A stretch of DNA of 12,032 nt from an uncultured Rickettsiales bacterium (GCA_951801155.1 CATOLK010000024.1:1-12032), one strand, 5' to 3'. Numbered from the stretch's first letter, positions 1 to 7,006 are shown. Program-made: numbers and translations. The notes: generated from the letters alone by a model not told the origin.

Positions 1-739
1 AAACTATTATCCATTTAAAAGAGATTATAATAATAAACCAATAAAAAGAAACTTTGATAATTCCTATGCTAAACATTGGAACTTTGAAGATCATTTTATA
101 GGAGGAGATAATATAAATAAAAAGATATTAAATAATAAAATCAAAGTTAATAAATTAAATAATTTAAAAAAGAATAATAGATTTATTAATAACAATAATA
201 AAATAGTATTGGGAGAATTAATACAAATAGATCATATGGTTATTAATAATATTAATAATATATCCATAAGACAATTTACTGCCATAGATCCAATAACCAG
301 ACTAACAGTATCTACATCCTATAATAGTGCCAATAGTAAAAATGCTAAAGAATTCTTAATTAATAATGTATTAAAAAAATTTCCATTTAGAATTAAAAGT
401 ATACAAGTTGATGAAGGAAGTGAGTTTATGAAATACTTTGAAGAAGGTTGTAAAGAAAATAATATAAAACTATATGTATTACCTCCTAGATCTCCTAAAT
501 ATAATGGAAGAATAGAGAGATTTAATAGAATAGTTAGAGATGAATTATTAAGTAAAAGAGATTTATTAAATACTATAAATAATAGAGGAGATTATAATAT
601 AATATTACAAGAATTTATTAATAACTATAATAATAAAAGACCACATTCATCTATTGACTATTTAAGTCCTATGGAATATTTTTATAAATATAAAAGTAAA
701 AATGAGGAAAGTTTTTCCCAAATGATATGAACCAGTACA
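1..739 (+). mobile_element. IS481-like insertion sequence, 3' part (left copy)
   Basis: The element runs off the left edge of the window, so only its 3' portion is present: a transposase reading frame plus 9 bp after its stop codon. The right boundary is set at base 739 because the last 49 bp (691-739) recur, identical and inverted, at 11984-12032, and the two copies diverge immediately afterwards. Read outward-in, the terminus begins TGTACTGGTTCATATCATTT; a TGT start is common for IS481-family ends. No target-site duplication can be checked because the other end is missing. The copy looks intact as far as it can be read. Confidence 0.85.
2..730 (+). CDS. IS481-like DDE transposase, 5'-truncated by the window edge
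   Basis: The protein catalyses cut-and-paste or copy transposition of its own IS through an RNase H-like rve integrase core. A frame from the TTG at 209 would give 173 residues, but the frame is open without a stop back to base 2, so about 242 residues of a longer protein are visible and the true start lies outside. The catalytic triad is visible: Asp in QIDHM (codon 230-232), Asp in VDEGSEF (410-412) and Glu in NGRIERFNR (515-517), with 34 residues between the second Asp and the Glu. The C-terminal NNYNNKRPHSSIDYLSPMEY block is typical of this integrase group. The N-terminal visible part is Asn/Lys-rich. The stop codon lies 9 bp from the IS end. No frameshift is seen, so the enzyme may be active. 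Confidence 0.88.
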   Translation, partial: NYYPFKRDYNNKPIKRNFDNSYAKHWNFEDHFIGGDNINKKILNNKIKVNKLNNLKKNNRFINNNNKIVLGELIQIDHMVINNINNISIRQFTAIDPITRLTVSTSYNSANSKNAKEFLINNVLKKFPFRIKSIQVDEGSEFMKYFEEGCKENNIKLYVLPPRSPKYNGRIERFNRIVRDELLSKRDLLNTINNRGDYNIILQEFINNYNNKRPHSSIDYLSPMEYFYKYKSKNEESFSQMI

Positions 740-754
740 TTCAATAAAATTATA

Positions 755-793
755 TTGACATTTAATAAAAATTGTTATAGTATATATACTATA
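755..793 (+). promoter_or_regulatory. Probable promoter of the ABC-F gene with a palindromic -10 region
   Basis: A perfect -35 hexamer TTGACA lies at 755-760. The -10 is ambiguous: TATAGT at 776-781 (15-bp spacer) or TAGTAT at 778-783 (17-bp spacer). Both sit in an 18-bp perfect palindrome, tatagtatatatactata (776-793), which could be an operator or simply AT-rich promoter DNA. The -35 begins 15 bp after the IS end, so the IS did not remove the promoter. Start-site assignment is inference. Confidence 0.5.
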
Positions 794-804
794 TAAAATA
801 CATT

Positions 805-894
805 ATGATATTTATTAACAATGTTAATTGCTGTCGCGAGTTTTATTTAATGAATTTAATAGATAAATCTATACTTTATAGATTACAAGTATAG
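805..894 (+). CDS. Possible leader peptide ORF upstream of the ABC-F gene
   Basis: An ATG at 805 opens a 29-residue frame ending at TAG 892-894. Residues 10-11 are Cys-Cys and the last five are YRLQV. A second ATG in the same frame at 850 would give 14 residues, and another frame at 821-850 gives nine residues (MLIAVASFI) whose TAA overlaps that ATG as TAATG. No convincing Shine-Dalgarno is seen, but most genes in this window lack one too. The ORF runs through the hairpins at 861-899, the arrangement expected of ribosome-mediated attenuation. In AT-rich DNA such a short ORF can easily arise by chance. Confidence 0.25.
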   Translation: MIFINNVNCCREFYLMNLIDKSILYRLQV

Positions 895-899
895 TATCT
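861..899 (+). promoter_or_regulatory. Mutually exclusive hairpins in the ABC-F leader
   Basis: Two stems compete for the same bases. Stem A pairs AATCTATA (866-873) with TATAGATT (877-884) across a 3-nt loop. Stem B pairs CTATACTT (869-876) with AAGTATAG (887-894) and continues, after a 3-nt bulge, with AGATA (861-865) against TATCT (895-899). The structure ends 31 nt before the ABC-F start. No run of Ts follows either stem, so a transcription terminator is not obvious; translational control or a DNA-binding site are alternatives. Confidence 0.4.
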
Positions 900-930
900 T
901 TGATTATTAATTAAAAATTGGGACAAAAAA

Positions 931-2691
931 ATGTTAAAATTAGAGAATATATCAAAATCTTTTAATGGAAAAGAGATATTTAATAATATAAATTTTGTAG
1001 AATCCTCCTTGTATAAAGAAGCATATAATTACGATAACGAGAAGTTAGGATTAATTGGTAGAAATGGATCTGGTAAATCAACACTTTTAAAAATTATTTC
1101 TGGAGAATTAGAATATGATAATGGTAATATAATAACTTCAAAGAATTATAGAATTGGCTATTTACAACAGCATTTAAAATTTACAGAAAAAAATATAGTT
1201 GAAGAAGTTTCCTTATCATTACCAGATTATAAAAAAGATAATTTTTGGGAAGTTGAAAAAGTTTTGTGTGATATAGGTTTTAGTCAAAATGATTTACAAA
1301 GATCGCCAGACGAATTTTCTGGAGGTTGGCAAATAAGGTTAAATTTAGCAAAATTATTGGTTTCTGAAGCAGATTTATTATTGTTGGATGAGCCTACAAA
1401 TTATCTTGATATCATATCCATAAGATGGCTAAAATGTTTTTTAAAAAAATGGAAAAAATCATTTATTTTAATTACCCATGATAGAACTTTTTTAAATGAG
1501 GTTATAACACATACTTTAATTATACATAGAGGTACTTCAAAAAAAATTACTGGAAATGTAGACGAAATGTATGAACAAATTGCAGTTGAAGAAGAAACCT
1601 ATGAAAAAACAAGGATAAATGAAGAAAAGAAAAAAGAACAAATTCAAAAATATATTGATAGATTTAGATATAAAGCAACTTTAGCTTCTCAAGTTCAATC
1701 TAAAATTAAAATGTTAGATAGACAAGATGTTAAAGATCAGTTGCAAAATATACAAAATCTTGATTTTGAATTTAATTATAAAAATATAATAACAAATAAA
1801 CCATTTATAGAAGTAAAAAGTTTAACTTTTGGCTATGATAAAAATATTCAACCATTAATTAGAGATTTTTCTTTTAAAGTTGAAAAAGGTGATAAAATTT
1901 GTGTTGTAGGAAAAAATGGTAAGGGAAAATCAACGCTTTTAAAATTGTTAATCGGAGAGGTTTATCAAGATTCCGGTGATATTGATATGAACCCAAAAGT
2001 TGAAATAGGTTATTTTGGTCAAATGAATATAAATAGGTTAAATTTACAAAATACAATAGAAGATGAACTTTGGGATGTTGATCGTACTATACCAAGAAAT
2101 AAAATTTTAAATGTTGCCGGAACTATGATGTTTTCTGGTGATGATTATAAAAAACATTTAAATATTTTAAGTGGTGGCGAAAAAAGTAGAGTATTATTAG
2201 GAAAAATTATATTAAAATCTTGTAATTTATTGCTTTTGGATGAACCAACAAATCATTTGGATATGGAATCTTGTATTTCTTTAATGGAAGCAGTAAACAA
2301 TTTTAATGGTGCAAGTATAATAGTAACTCATAATGAAGATTTTTTAAATAATGTTGCTACAAAATTGATAGTTTTCGATGATGATAAAGTTTTTGTTTTT
2401 GATGGTGATTATAAATATTTTTTAGAGAAAATTGGTTGGAGTAATGAGGAAAAAGAGTTGGAAAAGTCAAGTAAATCGATTAAAAGTAAAAATAAACAGG
2501 AACAGAAACCAAAGATATCTAATAAAAATAGGTATAATTTAAAGAAAAAAGAAAAACTTGAAGAGGAAATATTCAATTTGGAGTTGAAAATTGAAGAAAA
2601 TATTTTGGCTGGAAATTATAATGTTGCAGATTTACAGGCTAAAATTAATGAGAAAAATAAAGAGTTGGAGGAATTAGTAAATTTATTGTAA
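931..2691 (+). CDS. ABC-F family ATPase (Uup/YheS-like translation factor)
   Basis: ABC-F proteins are soluble tandem ATPases without membrane segments. Characterised members act on the ribosome, rescuing stalled translation or, in some clades, protecting it from antibiotics. NBD1 has Walker A GRNGSGKST (residues 43-51), signature FSGGWQ (129-134), Walker B LLLLDEPTNYLD (149-160) and the ITHD switch. A charged linker (about 213-285) contains YIDRFRYKAT, close to the YheS-type linker. NBD2 has GKNGKGKST (327-335), LSGGEKSR (413-420), LLLLDEPTNHLD (433-444) and VTHN. A basic stretch (510-545) and a short coiled coil close the 586-residue protein. The arm between the NBD1 Q-loop and signature is short (about 44 residues, against roughly 75 in E. 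coli YheS as remembered), and about eight extra residues precede Walker A. GGGA at 920-923 is a reasonable Shine-Dalgarno. The substrate cannot be read from sequence. Confidence 0.9.
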   Translation: MLKLENISKSFNGKEIFNNINFVESSLYKEAYNYDNEKLGLIGRNGSGKSTLLKIISGELEYDNGNIITSKNYRIGYLQQHLKFTEKNIVEEVSLSLPDYKKDNFWEVEKVLCDIGFSQNDLQRSPDEFSGGWQIRLNLAKLLVSEADLLLLDEPTNYLDIISIRWLKCFLKKWKKSFILITHDRTFLNEVITHTLIIHRGTSKKITGNVDEMYEQIAVEEETYEKTRINEEKKKEQIQKYIDRFRYKATLASQVQSKIKMLDRQDVKDQLQNIQNLDFEFNYKNIITNKPFIEVKSLTFGYDKNIQPLIRDFSFKVEKGDKICVVGKNGKGKSTLLKLLIGEVYQDSGDIDMNPKVEIGYFGQMNINRLNLQNTIEDELWDVDRTIPRNKILNVAGTMMFSGDDYKKHLNILSGGEKSRVLLGKIILKSCNLLLLDEPTNHLDMESCISLMEAVNNFNGASIIVTHNEDFLNNVATKLIVFDDDKVFVFDGDYKYFLEKIGWSNEEKELEKSSKSIKSKNKQEQKPKISNKNRYNLKKKEKLEEEIFNLELKIEENILAGNYNVADLQAKINEKNKELEELVNLL

Positions 2692-2697
2692 CTTCTA

Positions 2698-2730
2698 AGC
2701 TAATCCATTAGTTATAACAATGGATTAGCT
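2698..2730. terminator. Hairpin between convergent genes, possible bidirectional terminator
   Basis: AGCTAATCCATT (2698-2709) pairs perfectly with AATGGATTAGCT (2719-2730) over 12 bp with a 9-nt loop. It starts 7 bp after the ABC-F stop, and the serine dehydratase gene converges from the right. No clear T-run follows on either strand, so it is not a textbook intrinsic terminator. Position and stem quality make an mRNA 3'-end role the best guess. Confidence 0.6.
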
Positions 2731-2858
2731 ATCTAAAAATATTAAAAATATTCTATTTGTTTTTTGTGGAAAATCGTATTTTTATATTTTTTAATTATTT
2801 CAATAATATTGATAAATATGTAACTTTTATGTGTAAGATCTAATATATTATCTTTAAA

Positions 2859-4271
2859 TTAGGAACAAAATTCACATTTTCTACAATTTTTACACAATCT
2901 GCCAACTTTTGCATTTTTAGCTAAACCACCAAGAGCTGTTTCTCTATATAATGGCAACATATCATCTCCAATTTCCTTCATGCTTTTAATTACTTGATCC
3001 AAAGATAAATAAATACTTTCTTGCTCCAAAAGTGCCAATCTACAAGATGCAACTGCTTTTATTGCGTTTATTGCATTTCTTTCAATACATGGTACCTGAA
3101 CCAAACCGCCTACAGGATCACAAACAAGTCCTAAATTATGAGATAATCCAATTATAGCAGCGTTTTCGCATTGTTCTATAGTTCCACCAAATCCAGCACA
3201 AAGTCCAGCTGCCGCCATAGCTGTAGCACTTCCTATTTCTGCTTGACAACCACCCTCAGCACCAGAGATTGAAGCATTAATTTTGCATAAAATACCTACA
3301 ACTCCAGCAGTTAAAATAAATTTTTTTATATTATCAAAATTAGCAATTTTTTTATTAAATGTCATAAAATAATTTAAAACTGCCGGGATTACACCAGCTG
3401 CTCCGTTAGTAGGAGCAGTTATAATTTGTCCATAACTTGCATTTTCTTCACCGACAGCCATACCCCATAGTAATAGGCTGTCAATCAATTTGAAGTTTTT
3501 ATCTTTCGATTTTTTAATATTTTCTGAAATTATATTTGTTCGTCTTTTTAAATCCAAACCACCTTTTATATTTTCATTTTTTTTAAAGCTATTTTTTATA
3601 CTATTTTTCATTATATTGCAGATTGTATGAATTTTTTCATCAATTTCTTTTTTTGATCTTATGGCTTCTTCATTTTCCAAAGCTATCTCCCATACCTCCT
3701 TGTCAGTTTTTTTACAAATTTCACTCAATTCCTGCCAACTTTTAAAATTATATGGGACTTCTTTTGTAATATTTTTATTTTTATATTCTTCTTTTTTACC
3801 TTCTATTTCTTCACCAATTTCTACAAAACCACCGCCAACAGAATAATATTCTTCTTTTTCAAGAACAGATTTATTTTTATCATAGGCAGTAATAATTAAT
3901 CCGTTTGGATGATATGGTAATTCCTTGTCTTTATGAGTTATAATATCATTATCTTCATCAAAATCTATAGTTTTTTTAAAATTTAATTTTAATTTTTCAT
4001 TTTTTCTTATTTTTTCTATAATATTATCTATTTTATTGGGTTTTATAGTTTCTGGACTATATCCAGAAAGTCCTAATATTAAAGCAATATCCGTTCCATG
4101 CCCGCTTTTTGTTAAAGCTAAAGAACCATATAAATCAACTTTTATATTTGTAACTCTTTCAAGTTTTTTTTCTATTTTTTTTACAAAAAATAACCCCGCT
4201 TTCATTGGTCCAACAGTATGTGAACTCGATGGCCCTATACCAACTTTAAATATATCAAATATACTTATCAT
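2859..4271 (-). CDS. sdaA: L-serine dehydratase (L-serine ammonia-lyase), single-chain [4Fe-4S] type
   Basis: The enzyme deaminates L-serine to pyruvate and ammonia in the cytosol with a [4Fe-4S] cluster instead of PLP. The start MISIFDIFKVGIGPSSSHTV is the family's hallmark N-terminus. The alpha-domain motifs GAEGGCQAEIGSA, CDPVGG and QVPCIERNA follow. The three cluster-ligand cysteines are C342, C384 and C395, one off the numbering recalled for Legionella pneumophila (C343, C385, C396). In that enzyme the C-terminal Cys enters the active site. Here the protein (470 residues) extends about 12 residues beyond the usual end and finishes C460-KN-C463-RK-C466-EF-C469-S, a CX2CX2CX2C cluster. The middle region (about 135-250) is Lys/Glu-rich. 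No Shine-Dalgarno is evident; the start is fixed by the motif. The gene converges on the ABC-F gene. Confidence 0.93.
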   Translation of the reverse strand: MISIFDIFKVGIGPSSSHTVGPMKAGLFFVKKIEKKLERVTNIKVDLYGSLALTKSGHGTDIALILGLSGYSPETIKPNKIDNIIEKIRKNEKLKLNFKKTIDFDEDNDIITHKDKELPYHPNGLIITAYDKNKSVLEKEEYYSVGGGFVEIGEEIEGKKEEYKNKNITKEVPYNFKSWQELSEICKKTDKEVWEIALENEEAIRSKKEIDEKIHTICNIMKNSIKNSFKKNENIKGGLDLKRRTNIISENIKKSKDKNFKLIDSLLLWGMAVGEENASYGQIITAPTNGAAGVIPAVLNYFMTFNKKIANFDNIKKFILTAGVVGILCKINASISGAEGGCQAEIGSATAMAAAGLCAGFGGTIEQCENAAIIGLSHNLGLVCDPVGGLVQVPCIERNAINAIKAVASCRLALLEQESIYLSLDQVIKSMKEIGDDMLPLYRETALGGLAKNAKVGRLCKNCRKCEFCS

Positions 4272-4296
4272 AATTATTTAAAAAAATATTTTATAA

Positions 4297-4325
4297 AATC
4301 TAGAATATTTTTTTTTAAAATTCAA
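4297..4325 (-). promoter_or_regulatory. Possible promoter of the serine dehydratase gene
   Basis: On the minus strand TTGAAT (4320-4325) and TAGATT (4297-4302) are separated by 17 bp, and the -10 lies 25 bp before the ATG. Each hexamer matches the sigma-70 consensus only partly, and AT-rich DNA gives many such matches. The rest of the 282-bp gap (4272-4553) shows only scattered short AT repeats. Confidence 0.3.
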
Positions 4326-4553
4326 TTATTTTTGAGTTTTTAATATTAAAAAATAATTAACAGAATAAAGAATCATAAATATTAATAATCCAAAATCTAG
4401 ACTTTATATACCAACAAATAAATCAAGAAAATCTAAATTATGGAATTATGATTTTTAAAAAAATTTATTAAAAAGTAACGTAATAACTTAATTACAAATT
4501 AATTTATAAAAAATCTTAATATTATTCAAATATTAATTATTTATAATACTTTT

Positions 4554-5039
4554 TTAATTTATATCGCTATTATTTTCTGGTACTATATCTCCAGATTCAA
4601 CAACACTATCATTTTCTTCAAAAGTATTAACTACACTAGATTCATCTTCGAAATCAGCTGATTGTTCACCTGTTGTATCAATATTTTCGTCATTATAATT
4701 ATCTTCGGATTCTGTATACTCATTATTATTTTCATTATTATCAGAACTATTTTCTATATTAATGTTTTCACTATCATTAATAGGGAGTTCTTCGTTAATT
4801 TGATTATTATCTTCAATACCATTTACAATATCCGTTTCTTGAAATTCTTGATCATTATTAGTATCGTTATTTTGTTTATCATCAAAGAGGTATTCTTCAT
4901 TTTCAAAAATAATCGGATTTTCTGTAATTTCTTTATTATTATCTTTTTTAGAATTATTGAAAAGTACATAACTTTTTCCCAATAAAAAACTTAAAAGCAT
5001 TAATATTGTTATTAAAATTAGTTTAATAATTTTTTTCAT
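4554..5039 (-). CDS. Membrane-anchored acidic low-complexity protein, unknown function
   Basis: I do not recognise this 161-residue protein. MKK followed by a hydrophobic stretch (about residues 5-22) and a basic KKDNNK region suggests a signal anchor or uncleaved signal peptide; there is no lipobox cysteine. From about residue 38 on it is almost entirely Asp, Glu, Asn, Ser and Thr, with no cysteine and no predicted core, so it is probably disordered and strongly negative in the periplasm or at the cell surface. A loose repeat is seen near the end (ESSVVN, then DSVVES). The opposite strand is open and hydrophobic (4662-4985), but that is the mirror of Asp/Asn/Glu codons; the minus frame has a proper start and signal and is preferred. 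The gene is divergent from the lipoprotein-exporter gene, sharing a 123-bp region. No Shine-Dalgarno is obvious. Confidence 0.65.
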   Translation of the reverse strand: MKKIIKLILITILMLLSFLLGKSYVLFNNSKKDNNKEITENPIIFENEEYLFDDKQNNDTNNDQEFQETDIVNGIEDNNQINEELPINDSENINIENSSDNNENNNEYTESEDNYNDENIDTTGEQSADFEDESSVVNTFEENDSVVESGDIVPENNSDIN

Positions 5040-5052
5040 CTCAATCTTTAAA

Positions 5053-5074
5053 ATTAATCTTTTTAGAGATTAAT
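5053..5074. repeat. Inverted repeat in the divergent intergenic region
   Basis: ATTAATCT (5053-5060) and AGATTAAT (5067-5074) form a perfect 8-bp inverted repeat with a 6-bp centre. It lies 14 bp upstream of the start of the acidic-protein gene and before the exporter promoter. It could be an operator shared by the divergent genes or a hairpin in the leftward mRNA leader. Short AT-rich repeats also occur by chance. Confidence 0.35.
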
Positions 5075-5105
5075 ACTTAATATAAAAAAATCAATAAAAA
5101 ATCAC

Positions 5106-5134
5106 TTGATTTATATATTTATTTATAATAATAT
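5106..5134 (+). promoter_or_regulatory. Possible promoter of the lolC/lolE-type gene
   Basis: TTGATT (5106-5111) and TAATAT (5129-5134) are spaced by 17 bp; an exact TATAAT also occurs at 5124-5129, but no clear -35 sits at the right distance from it. The TTG that could serve as an upstream start codon is part of the -35, which argues for translation starting at the ATG at 5163. Confidence 0.3.
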
Positions 5135-5162
5135 ATATAAAAAATATATTTTTAATTTTCAA

Positions 5163-6425
5163 ATGTTTTCAAGTTTTGAATTTTTTATAGCCTTTAGATA
5201 TTTAAAAGCAAAAAGAAGAGAAAAATTTATATCGATAACCGCCTTGTTTTCTTTTATAGGAATTATGTTAGGTGTAGCTACTCTAATAGTAGTAATGTCA
5301 GTAATGAATGGTTTTAGAGAAGAATTAATAAAAAATATAGTTGGTATAAATTCTCATATAAGTATTTTTCCTTTTAATCAGTCTAAATACGAATATCAAA
5401 ATATTATTAACGATATAAAAAATCAAAACATTAAAAATATCGATACAATAAATGCTTTAATTGAAAATCAAGCAATGATTATTACCGATGAAAAAGCTAT
5501 TGGAGTTATTACTAAAGCAATAACTATAGAAGATTTAAAAAATAAAACAAAAATTTATAATAGTCTATCTAATAAGGTAGATTTGAAAGATTTTAATGAT
5601 AGTTCCAATATAATAATTGGAATACAAATGGCTGTAACTTTAGGTTTAAAAATTGGTGATAATATAAAAATCGTTTCACCAGAAGTGAATACGACAATAA
5701 TTGGAACAATACCAAGAACAAAGACATATAAAATAATCGATACTTTCGAGAGTGGTATGTATGAATATGATTCAAACATAGTATTTATTCCATTCGAGAT
5801 GGGACAAAAACAATTTAAATATGAAAATTCTGCCAATAGTATTGAAATATTCTTAAAAAATCCAAATAATTCAGCAAATTCTCTATTTGAAATTACTAAA
5901 ATTCTTAATGAAAAAGATTATGATTATAATATAGTTGATTGGAAAGTAGCTAATTCAAGTTTGATTTCTGCATTAAATATTGAAAAAAATGTAATGTTTT
6001 TAATTTTAACTTTAATTATAATAGTTGCTGCTTTTAATATAATTTCAAGTTTAATAATGCTAGTTATGGACAAAAATAAACAAATTGCACTTTTAAAAAC
6101 TATTGGAGCAACTAGTGGCAGTATAATGAGGGTATTTTTTATTTGTGGAACTGTTATAGGAGCAACTGGTACTATTTTGGGAACAATAATTGGATCACTT
6201 TTTGCCTATAATATAGAAAATATAAGAAATTTTATAGAAAGAATTTTTGGTTTAAATTTATTTAATCCTACAATATATTTTTTATCACAAATTCCATCAA
6301 AGGTTTTTGTTAGTGATATAGTTTCTATTACTACCATGTCAATATTACTTTCATTTTTAACTACTATATATCCTGCATTAAAAGCTAGTAAGGCAAATCC
6401 CGTGGAAATTTTAAGATATGAATAA
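5163..6425 (+). CDS. Lipoprotein-releasing ABC transporter permease, LolC/LolE family
   Basis: The inner-membrane permease extracts lipoproteins and, with the ATPase LolD, passes them to LolA for the outer membrane. The ATG at 5163 is chosen over an in-frame TTG at 5106 because the protein then begins MFSSFEFFIAFRYLKAKRRE, as family members do; this gives 420 residues, near the usual length. The first membrane helix (about 26-48) precedes the family motif MNGFREEL. A periplasmic domain of about 225 residues follows. Three further helices lie near 277-300, 320-345 and 380-403 (FtsX fold). The C-terminus SKANPVEILRYE is typical. LolC and LolE cannot be separated from sequence alone, and many alphaproteobacteria use one such protein type. 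No lolD is adjacent: a 581-bp gap and then leuS follow, so the ATPase must be elsewhere. No Shine-Dalgarno is visible. Confidence 0.9.
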   Translation: MFSSFEFFIAFRYLKAKRREKFISITALFSFIGIMLGVATLIVVMSVMNGFREELIKNIVGINSHISIFPFNQSKYEYQNIINDIKNQNIKNIDTINALIENQAMIITDEKAIGVITKAITIEDLKNKTKIYNSLSNKVDLKDFNDSSNIIIGIQMAVTLGLKIGDNIKIVSPEVNTTIIGTIPRTKTYKIIDTFESGMYEYDSNIVFIPFEMGQKQFKYENSANSIEIFLKNPNNSANSLFEITKILNEKDYDYNIVDWKVANSSLISALNIEKNVMFLILTLIIIVAAFNIISSLIMLVMDKNKQIALLKTIGATSGSIMRVFFICGTVIGATGTILGTIIGSLFAYNIENIRNFIERIFGLNLFNPTIYFLSQIPSKVFVSDIVSITTMSILLSFLTTIYPALKASKANPVEILRYE

Positions 6426-6576
6426 TTTAATTATTATAGTTATATGTATCTACTATTTTAATAATGAAAAAACTTACTCTTTAATTTGTTTTTATAATGA
6501 AATAAAAAAATTAAATAATAATAGATCTTTTACATAAAAATTTTCAAAAAACAAATATTACAAAAAAGATAAAAAC

Positions 6577-6636
6577 TTTTAATATTTTTAATAATTAAAA
6601 CATTTATCAATACGATTCCCATTAAAAATATTAAAA
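6577..6636. repeat. 16-bp perfect inverted repeat, AT-only
   Basis: TTTTAATATTTTTAAT (6577-6592) and ATTAAAAATATTAAAA (6621-6636) are perfect reverse complements around a 28-bp centre. It lies about 150 bp after the lolC/lolE-type stop. It could form a weak RNA hairpin at the mRNA 3' end, or a cruciform or binding site. Low complexity makes chance a real alternative. Confidence 0.45.
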
Positions 6637-6952
6637 ATTTAAAGTATCTAGAAACAAAATTTGAAATTTTTGAAAAACTATATTTTTAATTTTTTAATCA
6701 TTTTAACGGTATGTACGGGTTCAAATATATTTGTGAAAAACTTTGAAAAAATTTTACTTCATCTTTATAATTAATTTTTGCAAACTTTTATTAAAAAAAT
6801 GAAATAAATTGTAAAATTATATATAGTTATAATAATAAAAATCTTATTAATCCATTAATTATTTAAGCTCTATTAGATATTATGAAAAATATATAAAAAC
6901 AAGTTAAATTTTTCCCAAATATGTTAAATAAGTACAAAAAATATAATTTTTA

Positions 6953-6980
6953 TTTACTTTTAAAAATTTTATGTTATAAT
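6953..6980 (+). promoter_or_regulatory. leuS-dprA promoter with extended -10
   Basis: TATAAT (6975-6980) is an exact -10 and is preceded by TG one base upstream (TGTTATAAT), an extended -10. A partial -35, TTTACT (6953-6958), lies 16 bp upstream. Transcription would start near 6987, leaving a leader of about 20 nt before the leuS ATG, too short for a riboswitch or T-box. Confidence 0.65.
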
Positions 6981-7006
6981 ACACCTAAAATGAATATTAT
7001 AAAGCT

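Larger units (their letters stand above)
6426..7006. other. 581-bp AT-rich gap between the lolC/lolE-type gene and leuS
   Basis: I find no convincing gene here in six frames. It holds a short 6-bp hairpin just after the upstream stop (AATAAT/ATTATT), a 16-bp inverted repeat (6577-6636), an isolated G-rich stretch near 6706-6722 (acggtatgtacgggttcaaa) that superficially resembles a tRNA T-arm but does not pair, and the leuS promoter at the right end. A 47-codon minus-strand open frame lacks a good start and looks incidental. Confidence 0.6.

Noticed and set aside
209..211. TTG at 209 as the transposase start
   Set aside because: The frame is open back to the first bases of the window and the catalytic Asp would be only residue 8. 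The real start is outside the window.
1874..2056. Minus-strand 60-residue open frame inside the ABC-F gene
   Set aside because: It lies wholly within the conserved second ATPase domain and has no features of its own.
3661..4281. Two plus-strand open frames opposite the serine dehydratase gene
   Set aside because: They are shadows of a well-supported gene, with no family resemblance.
4371..4453. AATCATAA/TTATGATT inverted pair upstream of the serine dehydratase gene
   Set aside because: Eight AT-rich bases separated by 67 bp are expected by chance in this composition.
4662..4985. Hydrophobic 107-residue open frame on the plus strand
   Set aside because: It is the antisense of Asp/Asn/Glu codons in the acidic protein on the other strand, which mirror as Ile/Phe. 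It has no recognisable domain or start context.
5106..5108. TTG at 5106 as the start of the lolC/lolE-type gene
   Set aside because: It would add 19 Ile/Tyr/Lys-rich residues absent from the family and would overlap the probable promoter. The ATG at 5163 gives a typical N-terminus.
5555..5836. Minus-strand open frames inside the lolC/lolE-type gene
   Set aside because: They overlap conserved permease codons and are low-complexity mirror translations.
6539..6690. Minus-strand 47-codon hydrophobic open frame in the gap before leuS
   Set aside because: It has no good start codon or ribosome site, and AT-rich antisense DNA readily gives Phe/Ile/Leu-rich frames.
6706..6735. T-arm-like sequence (acgggttcaaat) suggesting a tRNA relic
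   Set aside because: The flanks do not pair as a T-stem, and no anticodon or acceptor arms are found around it.
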